In this document: piece after piece, positions 1-9,220 of the stretch
How positions within the stretch are numbered: the stretch's first letter is position 1
How the letters are laid out: each line of letters opens with the position of its first letter
NCBI GenBank assembly: GCA_012838235.1
Contig: DUPQ01000057.1
Location: 1 to 64,000 of the forward strand
From: Clostridiaceae bacterium
GTDB lineage: Bacteria > Bacillota > Clostridia > DUPQ01
Length of the DNA stretch: 64,000 nucleotides
Reading direction: 5' to 3'
The notes under the pieces: model-generated
The model's input: only the letters and a program-made list of their open reading frames with translations
Told to the model about the DNA's origin: nothing
The model's database searches: none
Program-made: the position numbers and the translations under genes

Positions 1-539
1 AAGCTTTAGGCTACGGAGGCATGTTCTATTACTTTGACCAGAATTACAGCGAGATAGCAGGTAAGCTTGACGGGTATATGAAGACCGCCTCATTTATATT
101 ATTCATATCTGTACTGGCGTGGGTATGCATAGTTGCTGTATTCTTAAGTATATATATGATAGACAGCAGAAAGAATCTTGCAACCATGCTTTCCTTAGGT
201 GCGGGCAGAGTTAGAGCATTCTTCAGTGAAATGAGCGGTATAGTGCTTATTGTTATTATAGCTTCGGTAATAGGCCTTATTGCAGGCATGGAATTATACG
301 GGGATGTTTTGGACAAGACTATAGCAGCAAGTTTTGAAGGAATGTCAGCACCGATTGAATTATTCAAAGCGATGAATATCAGCAAGATGCAGTCTACAAA
401 AGCAGTGTGGCTAAGCGCAATCATTCAGGCAGTTGTATTGATACTCATTGCTGCAATAATAGAGTGCACCCAGTCGGGTCAGGATGTATTTAGGCTTATG
501 AAAGGATTGAAGAAATCGAAAAATGCGAAAAAGAACTGA
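1..539 (+). CDS. FtsX-like ABC transporter permease, C-terminal part (5' end outside window)
   Basis: The reading frame is open from base 3 and runs to the stop at 537-539, so the ATG at 21 is probably internal and the gene begins upstream of the window. The visible part has hydrophobic segments near residues 25-47, 70-92 and 130-147 (counted from the ATG at 21). The loop after the first of these carries the LATMLSLGAGRVRAFF stretch typical of the FtsX/MacB core, where a cytoplasmic helix contacts the ATPase. It overlaps the next permease gene by 17 bp, and an ATPase gene follows, so the three form one export operon. Substrate unknown; peptide or antimicrobial export or resistance is usual for the family. 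Confidence 0.85.
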   Translation, partial: ALGYGGMFYYFDQNYSEIAGKLDGYMKTASFILFISVLAWVCIVAVFLSIYMIDSRKNLATMLSLGAGRVRAFFSEMSGIVLIVIIASVIGLIAGMELYGDVLDKTIAASFEGMSAPIELFKAMNISKMQSTKAVWLSAIIQAVVLILIAAIIECTQSGQDVFRLMKGLKKSKNAKKN

Positions 540-1734
540 ATTATACCTGATGAGGTACGGGATAACCAACATTTTAAGGAGTTTGCCTAAGAGTATTGCT
601 TTGGTTTGTGCGGCAATGGTACTTACCTTATCCATTTGCATCATAAGTCAGTCAATAGTTACACAGACACAGTCGTTGGAAGATGTATATTCGGAATATA
701 TAATAGAAACGGTTATAACCGATCAATTCTGCATAGAGGAAACAAACCTGGCTATGAACTCTAAATACTATAATATAATTTCACAGAACCTACATGGCAT
801 CAGAGACTATATTACCGATATAAAGATAAGAAGTTCGTTTAGTAGCAATTACACATATATGTTTGATGACAAAGTGGAGCGGGAACTTGGCGGATCAGTA
901 GTCGGTTTGACATATCTTCCGGATGAAGAAGAGTTCAAACATGAGTTTAACCTGATGCCCCTATATGACGAGTCGATTCTCTTGGACAGCCGGCCGTCAT
1001 GTATAGTTCCTAAGAGAATGATGGAAGATATGGGATGGGAGTACTATACAGTTCGCTTGAGATATGATAAACAGGAAGAGAATGAGTTTGTGGAGTTTAA
1101 CATTGTGGGAACCCATGAAGGGCCGGATAATATCTACTGCTCGTATGAGAGTTTTAATGATGAACTTACAAAAGGCACCGTCAGCATATATTCCTTCAGG
1201 TTTAACCTTATTAATTCAAAATATACCGGAGAAGTTGCGAAGATATTGAAGTTTTATTTTATTGAACCTTCTATCGTCGGTGCGATAAGAAGAGAATTGA
1301 ATGAATTGAAAATATTGTTCAGATATACTTTTGTAATGCCCAAAGGAAATCTTGATGATGTGGTTAAACCTATCGAATCGGATATCAGGAAACTCAAGAT
1401 AGCGGAGCCTTTTTTGTTTGTGCTATCGGTTGCTACGGGTTTAGTTGTAAGTTTTATGTCCACCAAGAACAGAAAAGCGGAATTTGCCGTTATGAGAAGT
1501 TTGGGTACCGGCAAGGCGATGGTTTTCTTTGAAGCATTTTTTGAACAACTGCTGCTTTGTTTGACAGGTATGTTGTTGGGCATTGCGGTATTCTTTGCGA
1601 TATACCGGCAAAATGCCGTGTTGGTTGTATGGAAAATAGCGGTATTTTTCGTATGCTACATGTCGGGAACGGCAATATCGGTATTGAATGTAGCTTTGGT
1701 AAATGTTATGAAAATAATGAAGGCAAATGAGTAA
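523..1734 (+). CDS. FtsX-like ABC transporter permease
   Basis: A 403-residue membrane protein. It has one N-terminal membrane helix (about 20-43), a large outer domain (about 45-290) and three C-terminal helices (about 298-318, 335-360 and 365-390), the MacB/FtsX topology. The EFAVMRSLGTGKAMVFFEAF stretch near 320-340 is the coupling-helix region. The start is the ATG at 523, inside the end of the previous permease; the ATPase gene follows directly. The outer domain contains the strings DYITDIKIRS, CIVPKRMM and FNIVGTHEGPDNIYCSYES. These resemble strings in the four tandem unknown proteins at 21699-28886, which may therefore share this fold. Family assignment is firm; substrate is not known. 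Confidence 0.85.
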   Translation: MRKRTELYLMRYGITNILRSLPKSIALVCAAMVLTLSICIISQSIVTQTQSLEDVYSEYIIETVITDQFCIEETNLAMNSKYYNIISQNLHGIRDYITDIKIRSSFSSNYTYMFDDKVERELGGSVVGLTYLPDEEEFKHEFNLMPLYDESILLDSRPSCIVPKRMMEDMGWEYYTVRLRYDKQEENEFVEFNIVGTHEGPDNIYCSYESFNDELTKGTVSIYSFRFNLINSKYTGEVAKILKFYFIEPSIVGAIRRELNELKILFRYTFVMPKGNLDDVVKPIESDIRKLKIAEPFLFVLSVATGLVVSFMSTKNRKAEFAVMRSLGTGKAMVFFEAFFEQLLLCLTGMLLGIAVFFAIYRQNAVLVVWKIAVFFVCYMSGTAISVLNVALVNVMKIMKANE

Positions 1735-1744
1735 AGGAGAAGAG

Positions 1745-2434
1745 ATGGAAAAGATTTTGGAAGTTAAAAATGCGGTATATGAGTATAGGAATAAATATCA
1801 GACAGTAAAAGCCGTTAACGATTTCAGTTTTGAGTTTGAGAGAGGTAAGTTATATGCGGTTGTGGGAAAATCCGGATGCGGTAAGACAACTCTTTTAGCA
1901 ATGCTTGCAGGGCTGGATGTTCCGAAAGAAGGGTCGGTTGTGTATAAAGGGAAAGATACTAAAGAGATGAATCTGGACAAGTACAGAAGAGATGATGTTG
2001 CGGTAATATACCAGGATTACAATCTGTTCCCTCTTCTTACCGCTATTGAGAATGTTATGTATCCTCTGCATCTGAAAGGAATCAAAGATAAGGAAGCAAA
2101 GGTTACAGCTGCTAAGATGATGGACTCGGTGGGATTGGACTCCGCCTTCCATAAAAGATTGCCGTCAATGCTTTCGGGAGGTGAGCAGCAAAGAGTGGCA
2201 ATAGCCCGCGCATTGGCAGCAAAAGCCGATGTAATACTTGCCGATGAACCGACGGGCAATTTAGATTCGGAGAACGGAAAGAACATAATAGGCATACTGA
2301 AAAAGCTTGCCCATGAAGAAGGATATTGTGTTATTGTTGTTACTCACGATTCGGAGATATCTGCCGATGCCGACGAGGTGTTAAGCATGAGAGACGGTAA
2401 ACTTGTAACGAAACAAGAGGATAAAGTCAACTGA
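1745..2434 (+). CDS. ABC transporter ATP-binding protein (MacB/LolD type)
   Basis: A 229-residue ATPase that should drive the two FtsX-like permeases encoded upstream. It shows Walker A (GKSGCGKTT), a Q-loop (YQDYNLFP), the signature LSGGEQQRVAIARAL, Walker B (VILADEPTGNLD) and the switch His (VVTHDSE). The GNLDSENG wording after Walker B is typical of the MacB/LolD/FtsE group. I chose the ATG at 1745 because AAAGGAG at 1733-1739 sits just before it; an in-frame ATG at 1727 would overlap the permease and lacks a good site. It ends 11 bp from the convergent gene on the minus strand. Confidence 0.92.
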   Translation: MEKILEVKNAVYEYRNKYQTVKAVNDFSFEFERGKLYAVVGKSGCGKTTLLAMLAGLDVPKEGSVVYKGKDTKEMNLDKYRRDDVAVIYQDYNLFPLLTAIENVMYPLHLKGIKDKEAKVTAAKMMDSVGLDSAFHKRLPSMLSGGEQQRVAIARALAAKADVILADEPTGNLDSENGKNIIGILKKLAHEEGYCVIVVTHDSEISADADEVLSMRDGKLVTKQEDKVN

Positions 2435-2445
2435 AAAAGACCGTA

Positions 2446-4647
2446 TTAATTCTCCAACAACTTGATAAACTGCTGCTTGTTGACCGCTTCTTTTTCCTTT
2501 AACGTATTTGTTGCTTTTATAACTCTCTCCCTATGTTTAAAACTCTCTTCCATTGCATTAATAACGGATTGTTCCGTTACATCGGAAAGTTCCAAGCATG
2601 CCGAGCTTTCTATATAGTTCATGAAGCCCGATACTTTTACGTCATAGGATATTCCCACTACGGGAACATAATTTGCGGCTGCGAATATCAATGCGTGAAG
2701 TCTCATTGCCACAACCTGTTCCATCTTTGACATGAATGCCACTACCTGCTCGGTGGGATATTTATTGCGAATTAAATAGTAAGGTGTATCTAACAGTTCC
2801 GCCGTCTTTTCCGACACCGATAAATCCTTGGGATATTCCATAGGGAAGAATATTGTGGTAAATCCGTATTTGTTATACATATGCTCGCAGGCTTTTGCAA
2901 CGGCTTCATTCCTGTTGAAGTTTTTCCAGCTTCTAAGTGCCAGACAGATATATTTTCCGTCTGCGGGTATATCTTCCGAAATGAATATCTTATGGGTGTT
3001 GCTTTTATCGGCGGTCAGGTTTATTGCGGGGTCTGCGGAAACGGTGATTTGAGGTTTTGTTACTCCTAAAGATTGCAGCTCTTTTTCCGACATATGATCG
3101 CGTACCGTTATTACATCCACATAGTTATCAATTATCTTTCCCGACAGTTTTCTGTTGAACGGTCTGGATACAGGCCCTATTCCGCAGCCGAACATTATAA
3201 CTTTACAGCCCAGTTTCTTGGCAAGATAAAGAGTAAAGGTGTAGAAGAAAAGCGATCTTGATGATGTCACATCCTGAATAAGGGAACCTCCTCCGCTTAC
3301 AAATATCTTGGATTTTCTTAACAGGAAAAACAGCTTTATAACATTAAAGGTGTATATGGTCTGAACTCTGTCGATTGCTCTTTCTTTTTTAGGCCTTAAG
3401 GTCATTACACATATATCCATATCCGGATCGATATTCCTCATACTGGATAAGGTTGTGTATTTTATTGCCTCATCACCGGCATTACCTCGCCCGTATGCTC
3501 CGCATATAACTACCTTGTTGCGCTCCTTTTCGTTAAAGTGTTTGAGTATAAGCGAATAAATATCTTCCTGTTTATTCTTCATTGCCTTTAGCGAGAAGTT
3601 GGCTTTTGTATGCTCATAGGAAGCTTTTTGCATGGTTATGCGCTTATTCTTGTCTTTTGACAGTTGATACAGATAATTGCCTAAAGTCTCATAATCTTTG
3701 GGCTCGAAAATGTATCCGGTAACTTTCTGGTCAATCAGTGAAGATGCTCCTCCCACATTACTGGAAACGGGGATGGCTCCCGCCCGGATTCCTTCGGTTA
3801 AAGAGTAAGGGAAAGTTTCGCTCAGTGAGGATATTACATCAATGTCTATTACACTGAAAAAGCTGTCCACATCGTCTATCCAGCCCAAAAAGTGCACCTT
3901 TTCACTTACACCCAGTTGATTTGCCAAATCCGTAAGTTTTTGCTTTTCTTCGCCGTCTCCGCCGATAAGAAGACGCATATCGGAATTATCGGCATGAGCT
4001 TTGGCAAAGCCTTTTATAAGGGTGGGTATATCCTTTACTTTGGTAAGACGTGCCGCTATCCCTATAATCAACTCGTCGGGATTATACGGTATGCCATATT
4101 GTTCAAAATATTCCTTCCTGGATATCTTAGGCATTTCTTTTTCAAAATCAATGCCGTTGTATATGGAAAACATGTTATATGCCTCAAAGCCTCTGGATAT
4201 AAGGGTTCTTGCAAACTGTTCGGTAACGGCAATGTGAAACTTTATTATTCTCAAAGCCAATGTATTGAACAGACCTATAGTGGCCTGTTTGAATAAGTTA
4301 TGCATATAGTCTTTTCTGTAATCGGAGTGTATAGTGGTGGTAACACACGCATTTCTGTGCCTTTTAAGAAAAAGTCCCATCATGTTGGCTTTGGCTCCGT
4401 GACAGTGAACTATGTCCGGTTTAAATTTGTCATATTCAACAAAAAGGGCATGAATATCTTTGAGAAGGAAAGCACTTTTAATTTCCGTCACATCAATGCC
4501 TTCGGCTTTGGCGCTTTCGGCAAAATCTCCGTATCGGAAAGATACCAGCTTAAGAGTATTGGTACGGGAAAGCTCTTTTGCCAAAGAGATTATATGGGTT
4601 TTTGCTCCTCCTATATCACCGCCGCCGGCAAGATGCATTATCTTCAT
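2446..4647 (-). CDS. csaB: fusion of family 4 glycosyltransferase and CsaB-type polysaccharide pyruvyl transferase
   Basis: A 733-residue two-domain protein. Residues 1-370 are a GT-B glycosyltransferase: the N-terminal GGGDIGGAKTHI loop, IGIAARLTKVKD at the second domain, and the SLSETFPYSLTEG donor site with its conserved Glu. Residues 378-733 begin with VICGAYGRGNAGDEAI, the hallmark of CsaB pyruvyl transferases, and carry GGGSLIQD and MRLHALIFAA. CsaB adds pyruvyl ketal to secondary wall polymer, the ligand of SLH domains, and an SLH protein is encoded at 12062. The gene follows the aminopeptidase by 7 bp on the same strand. CsaB is commonly a single-domain protein; here the same chain may build a sugar lipid and modify it. 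The family is firm, the substrate inferred. Confidence 0.88.
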   Translation of the reverse strand: MKIMHLAGGGDIGGAKTHIISLAKELSRTNTLKLVSFRYGDFAESAKAEGIDVTEIKSAFLLKDIHALFVEYDKFKPDIVHCHGAKANMMGLFLKRHRNACVTTTIHSDYRKDYMHNLFKQATIGLFNTLALRIIKFHIAVTEQFARTLISRGFEAYNMFSIYNGIDFEKEMPKISRKEYFEQYGIPYNPDELIIGIAARLTKVKDIPTLIKGFAKAHADNSDMRLLIGGDGEEKQKLTDLANQLGVSEKVHFLGWIDDVDSFFSVIDIDVISSLSETFPYSLTEGIRAGAIPVSSNVGGASSLIDQKVTGYIFEPKDYETLGNYLYQLSKDKNKRITMQKASYEHTKANFSLKAMKNKQEDIYSLILKHFNEKERNKVVICGAYGRGNAGDEAIKYTTLSSMRNIDPDMDICVMTLRPKKERAIDRVQTIYTFNVIKLFFLLRKSKIFVSGGGSLIQDVTSSRSLFFYTFTLYLAKKLGCKVIMFGCGIGPVSRPFNRKLSGKIIDNYVDVITVRDHMSEKELQSLGVTKPQITVSADPAINLTADKSNTHKIFISEDIPADGKYICLALRSWKNFNRNEAVAKACEHMYNKYGFTTIFFPMEYPKDLSVSEKTAELLDTPYYLIRNKYPTEQVVAFMSKMEQVVAMRLHALIFAAANYVPVVGISYDVKVSGFMNYIESSACLELSDVTEQSVINAMEESFKHRERVIKATNTLKEKEAVNKQQFIKLLEN

Positions 4648-4654
4648 AAAGTCC

Positions 4655-5764
4655 TCACTTTAAGTTTTCGGGGTTAAGACAGTGAAGTTCTTCCACCGTG
4701 AATATACCGTTTTTGCGTATTAACCTGTCATCAAACTTGATTTCTCCTCCGCCGTACTGTTCGGTCTGTATGCACACCAAATCCCAATGAATGGCGGAAT
4801 CATTGCCGTTGGGTGCTTCGTCATAGCAGGCACCGGGGGTAAAATGGAAAGATCCGCATATCTTTTCATCAAACAAAGTGTCTTTCATGGGATCCAATAT
4901 ATACGGATTCACACCTATTGCAAACTCACCTACATACCTTGCGCCTTCGTCGGTATCTAAAATCTTGTTTAAATGCTCGGTATAGTTGGCTGTAGCTTTT
5001 ACAATTTTACCTTTTTCAAATTCCAGACGGATATTTTCAAATGTCTTACCTTCACTGACTGAAGGAGTGTTAAAGGTTACATAACCGTTTACCGAGTCTT
5101 TTACCGGAGCGGTAAATACTTCTCCGTCGGGGATATTCATTTCACCGGCACATTTTATAGCGGGAATGTCCTTTATGGAAAAAGTCAAATCGGTACCTTC
5201 TCCCTTTATATGCACTTTATCGGTTTTATTCATAAGTTCCACCAGATTATCCATTGCGTCACTCATTTTTTGATAATCCAGCGTACATACATCGTAATAG
5301 AAATCGGTAAACTTTTCGGTATTCATTCCGGCAAGCTGAGCCATGGACTCATTGGGATACCGCAGCACACACCACTTTGTATATTTGACTCTTCGGTCAA
5401 AGGAAGGTTTCAATATTTTAGATGCCAGGGACAGTTTTTCCGAGGGAACGGTACTTATCTCATATATATTCTTACTTGCCCGTATGGCTATATATGCATC
5501 CATCTTCTTCATGAAGTTCAGGTCCCGCTCGTTCATTATTTCCAGCTGCTCTTCCGTTATATGCTCATACAGTTTCGGGGACAGGGACGAGTCGGATATC
5601 TGTACAAAAGGCAGAGCTTTTGCCTGATATGCCTTTTCCACCAGCCTCTTAACCAGGTCGTTATCGGTCTCGGAGACGGAAATGAGTATCTTCTCTCCTT
5701 CTTTAAGTCTGCAGGAATAGTTGATTAATAAATCTGCCAGTTTTTCGTTTCTCGGATCTTTCAT
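4655..5764 (-). CDS. M29-family metallo-aminopeptidase
   Basis: A 369-residue cytoplasmic aminopeptidase of the thermophilic metalloprotease family (AmpS/AmpT/PepS), which removes N-terminal residues from peptides. Expected metal ligands are visible: Glu in PDGEVFTAP, Glu in VGEFAIG, His in GSFHFTPG and the His-Trp-Asp of SAIHWDLV. Length agrees with the family (roughly 370-410). The start is the ATG at 5764, preceded by GAAAGAAGAG; an in-frame ATG upstream would add a hydrophobic 21-residue leader that does not belong to the family. It is the first gene of a two-gene unit with the glycosyltransferase/CsaB fusion, 7 bp apart; I see no functional link. Confidence 0.9.
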   Translation of the reverse strand: MKDPRNEKLADLLINYSCRLKEGEKILISVSETDNDLVKRLVEKAYQAKALPFVQISDSSLSPKLYEHITEEQLEIMNERDLNFMKKMDAYIAIRASKNIYEISTVPSEKLSLASKILKPSFDRRVKYTKWCVLRYPNESMAQLAGMNTEKFTDFYYDVCTLDYQKMSDAMDNLVELMNKTDKVHIKGEGTDLTFSIKDIPAIKCAGEMNIPDGEVFTAPVKDSVNGYVTFNTPSVSEGKTFENIRLEFEKGKIVKATANYTEHLNKILDTDEGARYVGEFAIGVNPYILDPMKDTLFDEKICGSFHFTPGACYDEAPNGNDSAIHWDLVCIQTEQYGGGEIKFDDRLIRKNGIFTVEELHCLNPENLK

Positions 5765-5883
5765 TTTCTCTTCTTTCTTATTAACAAAATATATTTGAAT
5801 ATATATTATCATAAAACATAACATCATTGATTGTAAATAAGGCGAGTATCCATTAAACTTAACATAGCAGGAGGTATTTGCTC

Positions 5884-6753
5884 ATGAAGAAATGTGATAT
5901 TTTAGTTCCGATATTCACACCGTTTAAAAAAGATCAGACCGTGGATTATGAGGCGCTGAAAAAACTTGTAAGATATGTGTTGGATAAAGGAGCCGACGGA
6001 CTATATACAACCGGCAGTTCCGCGGAGACCTTTCTTTTAACCGAAGAAGAAAGAATGAAAACGCTGGAAGTAGCCGCAAAAGAAGCAAACGGAGCGACTG
6101 TTGTGGCACATGTGGGCACACCCGGTACGGCGTTAGCCGTAATGTATGCGAAACATGCAAAAAGCATGGGCGTTGATGCGGTAGCTTCGGTTCCTCCGTT
6201 CTATTACTCACACGGACATAAGGCTATAAAAAAGTACTATACCGATATAGCGGATGCATGCGGCTTAAAGATAATGATATATAACATTCCCGGTGCTACG
6301 GGTGTGGATATGTCGGTAGACCAGATAAACGATTTGTTGTCCGATGACAGGATTTACTCCATTAAATATACCGCTGCCGATTACTATGTGTTAAACAGAA
6401 TAGCGGTTGCATCAAAAAAACCGATATACAGCGGCAAGGATGAAGCTTTCGCTTCCGCTTTAATGGCGGGAGCAACCGGTGCTATCGGAACAACAATGAA
6501 CATATATCCGCAGGCTTTTGTACAGATAAAAGCCGCCTTTGACAAAAAAGACATTGCTTCGGCACAAAAATTACAGACAAAACTGAACAACATTATACAA
6601 CCCATGATTGAAAGCGGTGCTACTATTCAGGCTATGAAATATGTCTCAAAACTTGCGGGAATTGATTGCGGAGAGGCGAGAAAACCTTTTAAGAATCTTA
6701 CGGCGGAAGACAAGAAAAAACTGGAGCAGGCAGTAAGGGATAATGCGTTCTAA
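5884..6753 (+). CDS. dihydrodipicolinate synthase/N-acetylneuraminate lyase family aldolase
   Basis: A 289-residue class I aldolase of the DapA/NanA family, which splits or makes alpha-keto acids with pyruvate. The Schiff-base Lys is K161 in SIKYTAADYY, the catalytic Tyr is Y133 in IYNIPGATGVDMS, and the carboxylate-binding loop is GSSAET at 45-50. The IKYTAxDYY and IPGATGV wording is nearer to N-acetylneuraminate lyase than to DapA. The start is the ATG at 5884 with AGGAGG at 5869-5874; a TTG six bases upstream is less well spaced. It overlaps the next gene by 11 bp and is followed by a sialidase-like gene, which supports sialic acid use. Other keto-acid aldolase activities cannot be excluded. 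Confidence 0.85.
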   Translation: MKKCDILVPIFTPFKKDQTVDYEALKKLVRYVLDKGADGLYTTGSSAETFLLTEEERMKTLEVAAKEANGATVVAHVGTPGTALAVMYAKHAKSMGVDAVASVPPFYYSHGHKAIKKYYTDIADACGLKIMIYNIPGATGVDMSVDQINDLLSDDRIYSIKYTAADYYVLNRIAVASKKPIYSGKDEAFASALMAGATGAIGTTMNIYPQAFVQIKAAFDKKDIASAQKLQTKLNNIIQPMIESGATIQAMKYVSKLAGIDCGEARKPFKNLTAEDKKKLEQAVRDNAF

Positions 6754-7423
6754 AAGAAAAAAGAAAAAGAAAAACAGAGCACAAAAGGCAATAGCGATTA
6801 TTTTACTGATATCGGCACTGCTGTTTACGTCATTACAGCTTTATGTAATGCTTTATCCTTTGTCCGATATATTTGACAGTGTTGAGCAGTTGGAAAAGAT
6901 TGAAAGACCTCAGGCCGTTCTTGTGTTGGGTGCGGCTGTATACGCAAGCGGAAACCCTTCACCCGTACTTAAAGACAGGCTGGATTACGCATATCAGGTA
7001 TATGAATACTATGACGGAAAGATTGCTGTTATAGTGTCGGGGGACAACGGCACCGTTGAGTACAACGAGACAAAGGTCATGTATGATTACCTTATATCCA
7101 AAGGTGTGAATGCAGACGATATCTACAGAGATTATGCGGGATTCAACACTTATGACAGCATATACAGAGCGGGCTATATATTCAAAGTGCAAAGCGTAAT
7201 AATATGCACACAGAGATTCCATATTTACAGAGCATTGTATATAGCAAAAAGGTTGGGCTTTAAAGCATACGGATATGCCGCAGAGAACAAGAGCATGTAC
7301 AATATGACGTATAATCATATAAGGGAGAGTTTAGCCAGGATAAAGGCCGTTATGGAAACGGATATTATGAAAAGACAGCCCAAATATCTCGGTGACCCCA
7401 TACCGGTAAAACAGTACGAGTAG
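6743..7423 (+). CDS. SanA/YdcF-like DUF218 membrane protein
   Basis: A 226-residue protein with a very basic N-terminus (RSKRKKKKKNR), one membrane helix at about 14-36 and a DUF218 domain at about 55-210. Recognisable strings are AVLVLGAAVYASGNPSPVLKDRL and VIICTQRFHIYRALYIAKRLG, matching SanA (vancomycin exclusion) proteins. The family acts at the cell envelope; its biochemical role is poorly known. It begins 11 bp inside the aldolase gene, so the two are translationally coupled. The domain should face outward given the single N-terminal anchor, although the positive-inside rule is the only evidence for that. Confidence 0.85.
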   Translation: MRSKRKKKKKNRAQKAIAIILLISALLFTSLQLYVMLYPLSDIFDSVEQLEKIERPQAVLVLGAAVYASGNPSPVLKDRLDYAYQVYEYYDGKIAVIVSGDNGTVEYNETKVMYDYLISKGVNADDIYRDYAGFNTYDSIYRAGYIFKVQSVIICTQRFHIYRALYIAKRLGFKAYGYAAENKSMYNMTYNHIRESLARIKAVMETDIMKRQPKYLGDPIPVKQYE

Positions 7424-7480
7424 TTATTTATGCAGTTATATAAGCAGTGTATATGCACCGTGTTTTAAAGAGGTGGCAAA

Positions 7481-9220
7481 ATGGAAGATTTCAGATACAT
7501 TGACAGAGGAAAACCTATACCTAGGGAGCAGTATACCGACCAGCCGTATGTCGTGGTTGCGGATGACGGAGCATGGGTCTGCGTTCTGACAACCGCATAC
7601 GGACAGGAAGGAGCGGCCGGAACACATGTTGGTATAACCGTAAGTTATGACCGGGGCAATACCTGGACCGATCTGTACTTTCCGGAAGGCGATGATTTAA
7701 GAGAGTCGGCTTACGGAGTGTTGCTGAAAACATCGTTTAACAGGATTTACTGTTTCTATAATTTCAATAAAAACAACTTAAGAAATCTGATATGCAGAAA
7801 AGAGCGTCTGTCTCACAGAGTGGATATGCAGGGAGCTTTCGTATTCAGATACTCCGATGACTCGGGAAAGACCTGGTCGGAAAGATACGAAGTACCTATA
7901 AGAGAAACAAAGATAGACAGAGAAAATCCGTACGGAGGAAAAGTTCGCATGTTCTGGACCGTGGGCAAACCTTTTATATTGGACAATGACGGCTACGTTA
8001 TAATCCACAAGATAGGCGATATGCTTACCGTATCCGAAGGCTGGCTGTTAAGAGCGGTTAATATGAACATTGAGAAAGATCCCAATAAGCTTGTGTGGGA
8101 AACACTGCCCGACGGCGATATAGGACTTATTACCCCTAAGGGCGGCGGATTGATTGCCGAAGAACAATCCATGGTTGTATTAAGCGATAAAAGTATTTAC
8201 TGTGTATACCGTTCTATAGACGGTCATCCGGTGGAAACATACAGTCGAGACAAAGGACATACATGGGAGCAACCGCAATACAAAAGGTATGCCGACAATA
8301 GATTGATGAAACATCCGAGAGCGGCAAACTTCGTATGGAAGTGTAAAAACGGCAAATACCTGTACTGGTACCACAACAACGGAAGCAAATGGTATGAAAA
8401 CAGAAATCCGGCATTTTTATGTTCCGGTATCGAATATGATACAAAAGAAGGCAGGAGGATAAAGTGGTCGCAGCCGGAAGTTGTTTTATATCATGAAGAT
8501 CCCGGTGTCAGAATGAGTTATCCGGATTTCATAGAGGATGGCGGCAAATACTACATTACCGAAACACAAAAACTCGATGCAAGAGTGCATGAAATACCGG
8601 AAAAATTCCTGCAAAGCCTTTGGAATCAGTTTGAGTCATCGGATATAACCGATGAGGGGTTACTTTCAGAAAGCGAAGGCAAATCGGTAATTGATATGCC
8701 GGAACTTCCCGTATTCTGTATCACCGACAGGAAGAGTCACATATTTGCAACAAAGAGTACCGAAAGCGGAGTTACCTTCGAGTTTATATACAAAGCGGGA
8801 ACGGGAAAGAGAAAGATATTAGACAGCAGGGATGCTTCGGGAAAAGGAGTGCTGATAGAACAGATATCCGACTACAGAATTAATATATTAATGAATGACG
8901 GTATAAATACCTGTTGCCGGAGTTCCGATAAATATATGCTGAAACCCGATCAGATAAACCATATAGCCATAATAATTGACGGAGGTCCCGATATAGTTTC
9001 CTATGTCATCAACGGAATGTACAATGACGGGGGTCAGGACAGAATATTCGGTTTCGGTCGGTTCAGCACATACTTCAAGGATATGAACGGAAAAACAAAA
9101 GCACGTGTGTGTAAGAATGTTTTGAAGTTAAGAATATATGGCAGAGCACTTTTGACTTCCGAAATTATATCCAACGGAAGAGGCTACAAAAAAGGGGGTA
9201 AATATGAAAAATACGATTGA
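7481..9220 (+). CDS. sialidase-like BNR-repeat protein with C-terminal LamG-like domain
   Basis: A 579-residue protein with a predicted beta-propeller. Three Asp boxes (S-x-D-x-G-x-T-W) are visible: SYDRGNTW at 55-62, SDDSGKTW at 125-132 and SRDKGHTW at 255-262. Residues about 405-570 look like a concanavalin/LamG fold (VTFEFIYKAG, INHIAIIIDGG, LRIYGRAL). The RBS AGAGGTGG precedes the ATG at 7481. There is no signal peptide, anchor or sorting motif, so the protein is probably cytoplasmic and would act on imported sugars. I could not confirm the sialidase Arg triad or the Tyr/Glu pair, so another propeller glycosidase remains possible. The neighbouring sialate-lyase-like gene supports the sialidase reading. 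Confidence 0.7.
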   Translation: MEDFRYIDRGKPIPREQYTDQPYVVVADDGAWVCVLTTAYGQEGAAGTHVGITVSYDRGNTWTDLYFPEGDDLRESAYGVLLKTSFNRIYCFYNFNKNNLRNLICRKERLSHRVDMQGAFVFRYSDDSGKTWSERYEVPIRETKIDRENPYGGKVRMFWTVGKPFILDNDGYVIIHKIGDMLTVSEGWLLRAVNMNIEKDPNKLVWETLPDGDIGLITPKGGGLIAEEQSMVVLSDKSIYCVYRSIDGHPVETYSRDKGHTWEQPQYKRYADNRLMKHPRAANFVWKCKNGKYLYWYHNNGSKWYENRNPAFLCSGIEYDTKEGRRIKWSQPEVVLYHEDPGVRMSYPDFIEDGGKYYITETQKLDARVHEIPEKFLQSLWNQFESSDITDEGLLSESEGKSVIDMPELPVFCITDRKSHIFATKSTESGVTFEFIYKAGTGKRKILDSRDASGKGVLIEQISDYRINILMNDGINTCCRSSDKYMLKPDQINHIAIIIDGGPDIVSYVINGMYNDGGQDRIFGFGRFSTYFKDMNGKTKARVCKNVLKLRIYGRALLTSEIISNGRGYKKGGKYEKYD

